Notes under the pieces: generated by a model
Told to the model about the DNA's origin: nothing
The model's database searches: none
The model's input: only the letters and a program-made list of their open reading frames with translations
Made by a program: the position numbers and the translations under genes
Part shown: piece by piece, positions 18,583 through 26,432 of the stretch
How the letters are laid out: each line of letters begins with the position of its first letter
Numbering within the stretch: the stretch's first letter is position 1
DNA from: Opitutus sp.
Lineage (GTDB): Bacteria > Verrucomicrobiota > Verrucomicrobiia > Opitutales > Opitutaceae
Assembly (NCBI GenBank): GCA_024707325.1
Contig: JANPZY010000001.1
Location: forward strand, 2,418,501-2,482,500
Direction: 5' to 3'
Length of the DNA stretch: 64,000 nt

Positions 18583-19086
18583 ATGAACCGAACGACCTTC
18601 CTGCTTTCCCTCCTGGCCGCGACGTTGCTGACCGGATGCGGCGGCACCAAAGAGTCCACTCCGCTCCAACGAAAGGAAGCGGCGCTCCTCTTCAGCGAGG
18701 CGCAGTTCTCCACCAATCTCCGCGACTTCGCCGCCGCCGAACCGCTGCTGGCCAAGGCCGCGGATCTGCATCCGGAGAACGGCACTTATTGGGCCGAGCT
18801 CGGCACGATCCGCCGCCGCCTCGGCAACACCTCCGGCGCGAAGCAGGCGTATCAGAAATCCTTGGACGCGTTCAAAGCCTCCGCGAAGAAGTCGCCCGAA
18901 GACGCCGAGCTGGTGTTGCAACAGGTCTATGTGCTCGCGCTCCTCGGTCGGGCCGACGACGCGCGGGCGACGCTCGACCGTGCGCTGAAAAAGCTGCCGG
19001 ACGATCGCGCGCTGAAAGCCTTTTCGCAGAGCAAGCAGCTCGACCGCATTCTCGCCGATCCCAAGTTCAAGGAGATCGCGCTCTAA
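18583..19086 (+). CDS. Small TPR lipoprotein
   Basis: This 167-residue product starts with a lipoprotein signal (LLAATLLTGCGG, lipobox LTGC with Cys near residue 19). The rest is helical, with at least two tetratricopeptide repeats (NGTYWAELGTIRRRLGNTSG and AELVLQQVYVLALLGRADDA). It probably acts as an envelope-attached scaffold. It starts 32 bases after the secretion ATPase stop and so may belong to the same transcript, which resembles PilF/PilW-type pilotins near pilus genes. That link is inference. Confidence 0.8.
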   Translation: MNRTTFLLSLLAATLLTGCGGTKESTPLQRKEAALLFSEAQFSTNLRDFAAAEPLLAKAADLHPENGTYWAELGTIRRRLGNTSGAKQAYQKSLDAFKASAKKSPEDAELVLQQVYVLALLGRADDARATLDRALKKLPDDRALKAFSQSKQLDRILADPKFKEIAL

Positions 19087-19092
19087 GGCGCT

Positions 19093-19758
19093 GTGCACGA
19101 CTACGGGCTGGAGTTCGCCAAGGTCGCCATCGCCCACCTGCTCGCGGTGGCGAGCCCTGGACCGGATCTCGCCATTGTCCTGCGCCAAAGTCTGACCCAC
19201 GGCCGCCGCGCCGGTCTCTGGACGAGCGTGGGCGTGGGGGCGGGGATTCTGCTGCACGTTTCGTATTCGTTGCTCGGGCTCGGGCTGCTGCTGCGCAGTT
19301 CGCCCACGTGGTTCGCCGCGGCGAAATATGCCGGTGCCGCGTATCTCGCGTGGATGGGCGTGCAGGCGCTGCGCAGTCGCGCGCGCTCGGGCACGGAGAT
19401 CGACCGTAGTGCGGATGTGGATACAACGACTTCGGCGCGGAGCGCGTTCGTGACCGGGTTCCTGACCAACGCGCTCAATCCCAAAGCCACACTCTTTTTC
19501 ATCGCGCTCTTCGCGACCGTCATCAGCAGCCACACACCGCGGCTCGTTCAAACCGGCTATGGCCTCTGGATGGCGATCATCACCGGGCTGTGGTTTTCGT
19601 TCGTCGCCACCGTGCTCACGCGAGAGCGCGTGCGCCGCGCTTACCTCAGCCACGGGCACTGGGTCGATCGCGTGCTGGGGATCGTGTTCATCGCGTTCGC
19701 CGCGAGCTTGCTTTTTGGCGCGCGTCTCCTAGGCGTTTTCCCCCATCTGCCCGCCTAA
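19093..19758 (+). CDS. LysE/RhtB-family amino-acid exporter
   Basis: This 221-residue membrane protein has about six hydrophobic segments. The N-terminal signature AVASPGPDLAIVLRQSLTHG near residues 18-37 is typical of the LysE/RhtB translocators, which export amino acids or related small molecules. FLTNALNPKATLFF near residue 118 is the second family pattern. The start is a GTG six bases after the preceding stop. The substrate cannot be told from sequence. Confidence 0.92.
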   Translation: MHDYGLEFAKVAIAHLLAVASPGPDLAIVLRQSLTHGRRAGLWTSVGVGAGILLHVSYSLLGLGLLLRSSPTWFAAAKYAGAAYLAWMGVQALRSRARSGTEIDRSADVDTTTSARSAFVTGFLTNALNPKATLFFIALFATVISSHTPRLVQTGYGLWMAIITGLWFSFVATVLTRERVRRAYLSHGHWVDRVLGIVFIAFAASLLFGARLLGVFPHLPA

Positions 19759-19764
19759 AGCGGA

Positions 19765-19834
19765 CAGATCGACCTTCAGAAAATCGCTAAAAAGCCGATC
19801 TGGTTCGTCAGGTGGCGCCCCTCTGCCTGACGAA
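19765..19834 (+). other. Two adjacent hairpins in the leader of the REC-HDOD gene
   Basis: CAGATCG (19765-19771) pairs with CGATCTG (19796-19802), and TTCGTCAGG (19804-19812) pairs with CCTGACGAA (19826-19834). Neither is followed by a T run. They fill most of the 94-base gap and end 18 bases before the next start codon. They could be part of a structured leader or the 3' end of the upstream transcript. Confidence 0.5.
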
Positions 19835-19852
19835 GATCGAGGCCACCGCATT

Positions 19853-21555
19853 ATGGCCAATGTCCTTCTCGTCGATCCGTCGGATATGGCGCGCAAGGTG
19901 ATGCGCGGAGTGCTGGCGCGGGCCCGGCACCGACTCGCTTGCGTGGCGAACGTGCTCGAGGCGTGGGATCTCATTTCCCAGCACGTGAAGGTCGATGCGG
20001 TCGTTCTCGAGCTGAAGCTCGAGCTCGAGTCCGGGTTCGGCCTCCTCGAGCGACTGCGCGCGGATGCGTTTTCAAAACGCTGCCGGTCATCGTTTACACG
20101 AGCGCAGGCGACCGCGACGCGGTGAAGCGTGCGCTCGATCTCAAGGTGCAGACTTTCCTGATCAAGCCTTACCAGGACGAGCTCATCCTGGCCGAGGTCG
20201 GCAAGGCGCTCGCGAATCCGTGGCGCGCGTCGCTCTTCGAGGAGGAAAACTCGTTCTGCAAAATGATGGGCTACACGCCCGAGTATCTGCATCAGATGCT
20301 CGCCAACGTGCAGGCCGATCTGAACGCGCTCGTGCCGCGCCTCCACGGTTTTCTTGAAACGAAAGACATCAGCGGCGCGATGGCCGCGCTCGCCAGGCTC
20401 GCCTCCGACGCCGAGACCGCCGGCGCGTGGGGCGTGGTCGATTATCTCAACGAACTCCGCAATCGCGCCGAGGAAGGGAAGTGGAGCTCGTTTCTCCAAG
20501 GCATCGAAGCCGCGCCGATCGCCGACCGCGTGCTCACCGCGCACCTCGTGCCGTCGTTTGTGCCGGAACCGTTTCTCACCGAACACGAGCGCAACGAGGA
20601 AGCGGCGGCGGTCGCGCGTGCGCAATGGTTCGACGCGCCGCGCGAGAATCGCTGTCCGGTGGTGACGCGCGAAGAACTCGATCAGCAGGTCGCAGCGCTC
20701 CCGGGTTTTCCGATCATCGATTCGATTGCCGCGTCGTTCCGCATGTCGGCGACGGGACATCCCTCGAGTCTCGCGCCGCTGATGGATCTCACGGAAAAAG
20801 ATCCCGCGCTCAGCGTGCAGATGCTTGTGGCCGCCAATCGCGTCCGGCGATCCGAGGACGACGATCCGATCGAAAATCCGAGTCTCGCGATCGGTCTTCT
20901 CGGCGAGATCCGGCTCGCTTCACTCACCGCCGGCTTCGTCACCACCGACGAACACTGGATGAATCTCCCGCCGTGTTCGTGGCCGCATTTTCGCATGTTC
21001 CAGCTCGGGGTCGCGCGCATGGCTCGCTACACGTGCGCCTACCTCGAGATGCCCAGTCTCGAACCGCGCGCCTACACCGCGGGACTCGTGCACGACGTGG
21101 GCAAACTGCTCCTCCTGCACCTGCATCCTTACGGCTTTCAGGCGATCATCGAATTCGCCCGTGAACAAAAGCTCACGCACGCCGAGGCCGAGCGTGTGTT
21201 CCTCGGCTGCACCACGCGCGAACTCGCCGGACAATTCGCGCTCTCGCACGGTTTGCCGCGCCACCTCGCGAGCGTGATGCGCTGGGCCGACGCGCCTTCG
21301 GCGGAACGCGAGGACGCCGAACTCGTCGCCATCGTCGCGCTCGCGCGGCACCTCTGCCGACTCAACAAACTCGGCTGGAGCGGCGAGATGGTGCGCGAGG
21401 AAACCGCGCCGATCGAAAGCACGCCCGCGTGGGAGATTTTGCGACACCGCGTTTTTCCGAGTTTCAGTGTGCAGAAGTTCGAGGCGCAGGCCCACGCCGA
21501 GTGCCGCGCGCTCAAACTCGAACTCGCCGGCCGTCTGAACATCCCGCAGCTGTGA
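19853..21555 (+). CDS. Response regulator with REC and HDOD domains, frameshifted
   Basis: The first part (19853 to about 20078) encodes a receiver domain (ANVLLVDPSDMARKVM), and the rest, in the next frame, completes it (LPVIVYTSAGDRDAV, then TFLIKPYQDELIL with the conserved lysine). A helical linker and an HDOD domain follow from about residue 260 (LPGFPIIDSIAASF, TAGLVHDVGKLLLL). One missing A in the AAAA at 20076-20079 gives a single 567-residue protein. The usual phosphorylated aspartate position reads VDAVVLELKLE, so the acceptor residue may be replaced by Glu. HDOD proteins act in signalling, often with cyclic-di-GMP or motility; no partner is adjacent. Confidence 0.85.
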
Positions 21556-21817
21556 GCGGAAGCGCGACGGTGCGTGCAAAGCTTGCGCGCAAATGCCGCG
21601 GCGAGGGCGCCGCGGCCCCATTGGAAGTCTCGATGGAAAGGTGGAACCCGCCGTCCCCGGCGGGTTGAAAACCGCTCGAACGCAAAACAAGCCGGACGAG
21701 GACGTCGGACTCCACCGGAGAACGAGAAAAGCGTCGTCTCCTTGGTTTGTCATTCTGAGCGCAGTGAAGAATCCAGTGTGCGTTTCGCCGCGGCTGCGTG
21801 CAGCGAAGCGGACGGCT
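21556..21817. other. Repeat-rich spacer after the HDOD gene
   Basis: No gene is seen. Positions 21645-21666 form a GC-rich palindrome (AACCCGCCG and CGGCGGGTT), related to the one after ftsZ. Positions 21749-21778 are the left arm of the GTCATTCTGAGCG family with no matching right arm, so that copy is cut short before array B. Confidence 0.7.
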
Positions 21818-22039
21818 CCGAAAACCCGAGTCGAGCCGCGTTGCGCACCACGTCGAGACACGGTGCGGACGTGGTCGAGCGAAGGTCCGGTAACGGTTGC
21901 AACGATGTCCGAACATGGTCGAGCAAAGGTGCGGACATGCTTGCCACGAGGTCCGGACGAGGTCGCGACAAGGTGCGCCCTACGTCGAGCCAAGGTCCGC
22001 ACCGAGTCGGGACAAAGTGCGCGTTGAGTCAGGTCGCGA
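21818..22039 (-). repeat. 11/22-bp tandem array B, the longest, at the histidine kinase stop
   Basis: Nine exact 22-bp units run from 21842 to 22039, each made of two 11-bp steps; a degenerate tenth precedes them. On the + strand the 8-bp cores read, among others, GTGCGGAC, GTCCGGAC, GTCGCGAC, GTTGCAAC and GTCGGGAC, each separated by 3 bases. GTTGCAAC keeps the dyad despite two changes. Read along the kinase gene (- strand), the array starts over its stop codon (22029-22031) and runs downstream. There are no spacers, so it is not CRISPR. Confidence 0.9.
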
Positions 22040-24035
22040 TGTGGACGCGCGCTTGCGCGAGTGCTTCGGCGAGCTCGGGGAGTTTGATCGGCTTGCTGAT
22101 GTAGGCGTCCATGCCGGCGGCGAGGCAGGCTTCGCGGTCGCCTTGCATGGCGTTGGCCGTGAGCGCGACGATCCACGGGCGATGCTCGGGGGCGTTTTCG
22201 CCGCGCAGCCGGCGGGTGGCGTCGAGACCGTCCATCTCGGGCATTTGGACGTCCATGAAAATGATGTCGTAGCGCTGACGTTTCACAGCTTCGAGAACCT
22301 CGAGTCCGTTGGCGGCGAGATCGGCGCGATAGCCGAGTCGCGCGAGCATGTGTTGCACGACGCGTTGGTTGACCGAATTGTCTTCCGCAACGAGCACGTG
22401 TTCGGGATGCGTGAACGCAGGCCCCGTCGACGAAACCGGAACCGTGCGCGCGGTCGACGGCGCAGGTGCGCAGAGTTTGGCGAGCGCGTCGAAGATCTGC
22501 GCGGGTTTCGCGGGTTTGGTGAGGCAGCTCGCGAAGATTTTTCTCTCCGCCCCGAAGTCCTGCAGGCCGAGCGAAGTGAGCAGCACGATGGGCAACTCGC
22601 GCGGCGAGCGCAGCACGCGGATCGATTGCGCGAGCATGAGGCCGTCCATGCCTGGCATCTGCATGTCGAGGATCGCGAAATCGAAACGCTCGCCTGCACG
22701 CAGGAGCACGAGCGCGGCGGCGCCGGATTCGACGGCGATGGCTTCCACGCGCCAGGAGGCGGCGAGGGCGGTAAGGATGCGGCGATTGGTGGCGTTGTCG
22801 TCGACGACGAGCAGGCGGCGTCCCGCGAGACTTTCGGCGGCGGGCGTGGCGTGCGGTCGCGGACTCGCGGGCACCGGATCAACGAGCACATCGAAGCTAA
22901 ACGTGGTGCCGCGGCCGACTTCGCTTTCGACCGACATGGTGCCGCCCATCAACTCGGTGAGCCGGCGCGAAATCACGAGGCCGAGCCCGGTGCCGCCGTA
23001 GCGACGCGTGGTCGAGGCATCGACTTGTGAGAACGACTGGAAGAGCCGCGGCATCGCCTCGGCGGGAATGCCGATGCCCGTGTCGCGAACGGAGAAGATC
23101 AGCCGGTAGCGACCGCCGGACGTGTATTCACCATTCAAGGACAGGAGGACTTCGCCCTTCTCGGTGAATTTGACGCCGTTGCCGAGGAGGTTGACGAGAA
23201 TCTGGCGAAGTCGTGTGACGTCGCCGCGAACGAACTCGGGCACGCCGTCGGCGATCTCGCAGAGCAGATCGAGCTGCTTTTGGGCGGCGCGCGGGGCGAG
23301 GAGATCAAGCGCGCCGTCCACGCAATCGCGCACGGAGAATTCCTCGTGCTCAAGATCGAGCCGGCCGGATTCGATTTTCGAGAAATCGAGAATGTCGTTG
23401 ATGATCCCAAGGAGCGCGTCGCCGCTGTTGCGGATCGTCTCGGCAAATTCGCGCTGTTCGGGCGTGAGCGTCGAATCGAGCAGGAGCGAGGTCATGCCGA
23501 TCACGCCGTTCATCGGCGTGCGAATCTCATGGCTCATCACGGCGAGAAACTGGCTCTTCGCGATGCTCGCCGCTTCGGCGGCTTCCTTGGCGGTGCGGAG
23601 TTCCTCCTCGGCGTTTTTGCGCGCGGTGATGTCCTGGATGAAGCCTTCGTAGTAGAGCACTTCGCCTTCTTCGCCGCGGACCGCGCGCGCGTGTTCGCAG
23701 ATCCAGATGATGGAGCCGTCGCGACGGTAAACTTGATACTCGAGGCCGCGAACCTCGCCGTGCTGGACCATGAGCCTCTTGAACGTCTGGCGCACCGTCG
23801 GATCGACGTAGATGTTGCGCGAGATGTCGTGGACGTTGGCCGTGAGCTCCTCGGGCGATTCGTAGCCATACATGCGCGCGAGCGCGGGATTCACGAGCAG
23901 GTATTGGCCGTCGGGCGTGGATTGGAAGATGCCCTCGACGGCGTTCTGCACAATGCTCTGAAAGCGTTCGAGCGAGCTGGGCCACGCAGGCGCGGTGCCT
24001 CCAGAGCTGAAAATGGCTGGGCGGGATTCGTCCAT
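22029..24035 (-). CDS. Hybrid sensor histidine kinase (PAS, HisKA, HATPase, two REC)
   Basis: The 668-residue product starts with a PAS domain (FQSIVQNAVEGIFQSTPDG), a PAC segment, then the dimerisation domain with the H box SHEIRTPMNGVIGMTSLL near residue 170. The ATP domain follows with N and G boxes (RDTGIGIPAEAMPRLF, GGTGLGLVISRRL). Two receiver domains end it: one with ILDMQMPGMDG, the other with IIFMDVQMPEMDG. No membrane segments are seen, so sensing is probably cytoplasmic. An upstream GTG (24050) is an alternative to the ATG chosen here. The partner regulator is not obvious, and the last codons lie in array B. Confidence 0.94.
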   Translation of the reverse strand: MDESRPAIFSSGGTAPAWPSSLERFQSIVQNAVEGIFQSTPDGQYLLVNPALARMYGYESPEELTANVHDISRNIYVDPTVRQTFKRLMVQHGEVRGLEYQVYRRDGSIIWICEHARAVRGEEGEVLYYEGFIQDITARKNAEEELRTAKEAAEAASIAKSQFLAVMSHEIRTPMNGVIGMTSLLLDSTLTPEQREFAETIRNSGDALLGIINDILDFSKIESGRLDLEHEEFSVRDCVDGALDLLAPRAAQKQLDLLCEIADGVPEFVRGDVTRLRQILVNLLGNGVKFTEKGEVLLSLNGEYTSGGRYRLIFSVRDTGIGIPAEAMPRLFQSFSQVDASTTRRYGGTGLGLVISRRLTELMGGTMSVESEVGRGTTFSFDVLVDPVPASPRPHATPAAESLAGRRLLVVDDNATNRRILTALAASWRVEAIAVESGAAALVLLRAGERFDFAILDMQMPGMDGLMLAQSIRVLRSPRELPIVLLTSLGLQDFGAERKIFASCLTKPAKPAQIFDALAKLCAPAPSTARTVPVSSTGPAFTHPEHVLVAEDNSVNQRVVQHMLARLGYRADLAANGLEVLEAVKRQRYDIIFMDVQMPEMDGLDATRRLRGENAPEHRPWIVALTANAMQGDREACLAAGMDAYISKPIKLPELAEALAQARVHIAT

Positions 24036-24166
24036 GCCGGCGCTGTGCACGGCTCGTGCCAGCAGGGGGATCCGTGACGCAGCGGCTCGGGAAATTTCAC
24101 GCGCGATCGCGCGACGCTAAAGTTTTTGCGCGTTGCGACGATGCTCAGCGGTCGCGCGCAAAGAAC

Positions 24167-25318
24167 TTACACGTAAACGCCGCCACCGAGCAGGCGTTCG
24201 CCGTCGTGAATCGCAAGAATTTGTCCACTGGCGAGGCCGCGCTGCGGCGTGGAGAAAAGAATGCGCGCGGTGTTGCCCTCCTCGGGAACGAACTCGATCG
24301 GCACGCGCGGATCGCGATAGCGCACGCGACCTTCGAGCGAGCGGCGCGTCGTGATCGGTTCGCCGATCCAACTCAACGAGTGCACGCGCACGTCGCGTTG
24401 AAATAATCCCGGCGCATCGGGCGAATCGAACGCGACGAGCAGCGCGCGATCGGACGCGCGTTTGCCGACGACCACGTAGGCTTGGTGATCGGTGTTGGAC
24501 GGCACGCCGATGCCCTTGCGCTGACCGAGCGTGTAGAAATGCAGACCGCGATGACGCCCGATCTCGCGGCCATCCGTCGCGCGCACGATCGGTCCGGGTG
24601 CGTCGGGCACGTAGGCGCGGAGGAAGTCCTGCATCTTCACTTCGCCGATGAAGCAGATGCCTTGGGAGTCTTTCTTGTCCGCGGTGGCGAGTCCCGCTTC
24701 GCGCGCGAGGCGGCGCAGCTCGGGCTTCGGCAAATCGCCGATCGGAAAACGCGCATCGCGCAACTGCTCGTAATTGAGCAGCGCGAGGAAGTAGGACTGG
24801 TCCTTGTTTTTGTCGGCGCCCTCCAGGAGGGAGAATTGCGGAGTGTGAATTGCGGAGTGCGGATTGATTGCAACGGCGGTGGATTTCACTCCGCACTCGG
24901 CAGTCTGCAGTCCGTAATTTTCCGCGCGCCGCGCGTAGTGGCCGGTCGCGACCGCATCAAAGCCGTGGGCTTTGGCCCAAGCGCGGAACACGCCAAACTT
25001 GATCTCCCGATTGCACATGATGTCCGGGTTCGGCGTGAGACCGAGCGCGTAACCATCGAGCAAATACGCTACGACGATCTCACGGTATTCGCGCATCAGA
25101 TTCACGACCCGGAACTCGATCCCGATCTGCTCGGCGACGCGGCGCGCGTCCTCGATGTCCTGCTGCCACGGGCACTCGCCAATGATGTTGTCCTCGTTGA
25201 TCCAGTTTTTCATGTAGGCGCCAACGAGGTCGTAGCCCTGCTGCTTGAGCACGAGGGCGGCGACGGAGCTGTCGACTCCGCCGGACATGGCGACGAGGAT
25301 CTTTTCGCGGGCTGGCAC
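24167..25318 (-). CDS. mnmA: MnmA, tRNA-uridine 2-sulfurtransferase, with an in-frame insert
   Basis: MnmA thiolates U34 of tRNAs for Lys, Glu and Gln. The 383-residue product has the P-loop [13 protein letters not shown] (residues 10-22), the catalytic cysteines C102 (PDIMCNRE) and C222 (GICFIGE), and [14 protein letters not shown]. Between [10 protein letters not shown] and [10 protein letters not shown] lie about 30 extra residues (133-163) encoded by a palindromic repeat that keeps the frame; otherwise the family is unchanged. The start is a GTG at 25318. The insert falls in a loop region where MnmA proteins vary, so activity is likely kept. Confidence 0.95.
   Translation of the reverse strand: MPAREKILVAMSGGVDSSVAALVLKQQGYDLVGAYMKNWINEDNIIGECPWQQDIEDARRVAEQIGIEFRVVNLMREYREIVVAYLLDGYALGLTPNPDIMCNREIKFGVFRAWAKAHGFDAVATGHYARRAENYGLQTAECGVKSTAVAINPHSAIHTPQFSLLEGADKNKDQSYFLALLNYEQLRDARFPIGDLPKPELRRLAREAGLATADKKDSQGICFIGEVKMQDFLRAYVPDAPGPIVRATDGREIGRHRGLHFYTLGQRKGIGVPSNTDHQAYVVVGKRASDRALLVAFDSPDAPGLFQRDVRVHSLSWIGEPITTRRSLEGRVRYRDPRVPIEFVPEEGNTARILFSTPQRGLASGQILAIHDGERLLGGGVYV
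24832..24920. repeat. GCGGAGTG-type palindromic element inside mnmA
   Basis: The left half at 24832-24865 (units such as TTGCGGAGTG) faces a right half at 24888-24920 (CACTCCGCACTC and CAGTCTGCAGTCCG), giving an imperfect inverted repeat. It is translated as MnmA residues 133-162. The same family appears within uvrA at 45086-45185. Confidence 0.85.
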
Positions 25319-25415
25319 GGAGCGATTACGACGCGGGCGGGCGGGGGATTGTCAAATCCGCGCGACGCGGCGCTCGATTCTTGCGGCGAGAAACTGCGGT
25401 GCTCAAATTCGCCGA

Positions 25416-26384
25416 ATGCGCACGAAGATTCTCGCGTTCCTCGCTTCAGCGCTGCTCGCCGCGACGGCGACGGCCCAAACTGCGGTGCCCGTGGCGGCGC
25501 CCCAACGTCCGATCCCGGAAGTGAAGCACGTCATGCTCGTCAGCGTCGATGGCCTGCGTCCCGACCGGTTGCTGCTGGCCGACACGCCTGTATTGAGATC
25601 TTTGATACGCAATGGCGCCTACACGTTCTGGGCGCGCACGACCGCCGTCTCGATCACGCTGCCCTCGCACACGAGCATGGTGACCGGCGTGAAGCCCGAC
25701 AAACACGGCATCGTGTGGAACTGGGATCTGAAGGTCGCCGAACCGATCTATCCCCGCGTGCCGACCGTGATGGAGATGGCGACGAAGGCCGGCTACTCGA
25801 CGGCGATGATCGCCGGCAAGTCGAAGTTCAGTTTCCTGAACAAGCCGGGCACGATCACCTACGCCTCGGTGCCCGAACCGGGCAAGGGCGACGGCAACGA
25901 AGTCGTCGTCGAAAACGCGCGTCGTATCGTGCTCGAGCACAAGCCCGACTTCGCGTTCGTGCATTTTCCGGACGTCGACTCGAAGGGCCACGCGCTTGGT
26001 TGGGGCCGCCCGGAGCAGCTCGCGAAGATCGAGGAAACCGACGCGCAGCTCGGTCGCGTGCTCGCGGCGTATGACGAGGCAGGGATACTGTCGTCGACCG
26101 TCGTCATCATTTCTGCCGACCACGGTGGCGCGGGCCTCTCGCATGGGGCCGACGATCCGCGCAGCCGCCACATCCCGTGGATCATTTCGGGGCCCGGCGT
26201 GCGCCGCGGTGCGGACCTCACGCAGCAGGCGAGCCTTGAAGTGAACACCGAAGACAGCGCGGCGACGATCTGCTGGCTCCTCGGTCTGCGGCAGCAGCCT
26301 TACTTCGATGGCAAGCCGGTGTATGCAGCGTTCGAGCCCCGGAAAAACGGCGCTGCCGGAACATCAGGCGAAGCAGGAAATTAA
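25416..26384 (+). CDS. Secreted type I phosphodiesterase/nucleotide pyrophosphatase family protein
   Basis: The 322-residue product has a cleavable signal (FLASALLAATATAQ). The alkaline-phosphatase-fold metal sites are visible: VSVDGLRPD, a nucleophile Thr or Ser in the ITLPSHTSMVTG block near residue 86, HFPDVDSKGHALGW and ISADHGG near 232. These fit metal-dependent phosphodiester or phosphomonoester hydrolysis in the periplasm. The start at 25416 leaves the signal peptide intact. Substrate is unknown, and the gene is not obviously tied to its neighbours. Confidence 0.9.
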   Translation: MRTKILAFLASALLAATATAQTAVPVAAPQRPIPEVKHVMLVSVDGLRPDRLLLADTPVLRSLIRNGAYTFWARTTAVSITLPSHTSMVTGVKPDKHGIVWNWDLKVAEPIYPRVPTVMEMATKAGYSTAMIAGKSKFSFLNKPGTITYASVPEPGKGDGNEVVVENARRIVLEHKPDFAFVHFPDVDSKGHALGWGRPEQLAKIEETDAQLGRVLAAYDEAGILSSTVVIISADHGGAGLSHGADDPRSRHIPWIISGPGVRRGADLTQQASLEVNTEDSAATICWLLGLRQQPYFDGKPVYAAFEPRKNGAAGTSGEAGN

Positions 26385-26432
26385 GTTTCCCACTTGTGGC
26401 TTGAGCGGCGCGGAGGATGCTTTGCGCCTTCT

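Noticed and set aside
21842-22039. CRISPR array
   Set aside because: The 22-bp units are directly adjacent, degenerate and have no unique spacers; no cas gene is present.
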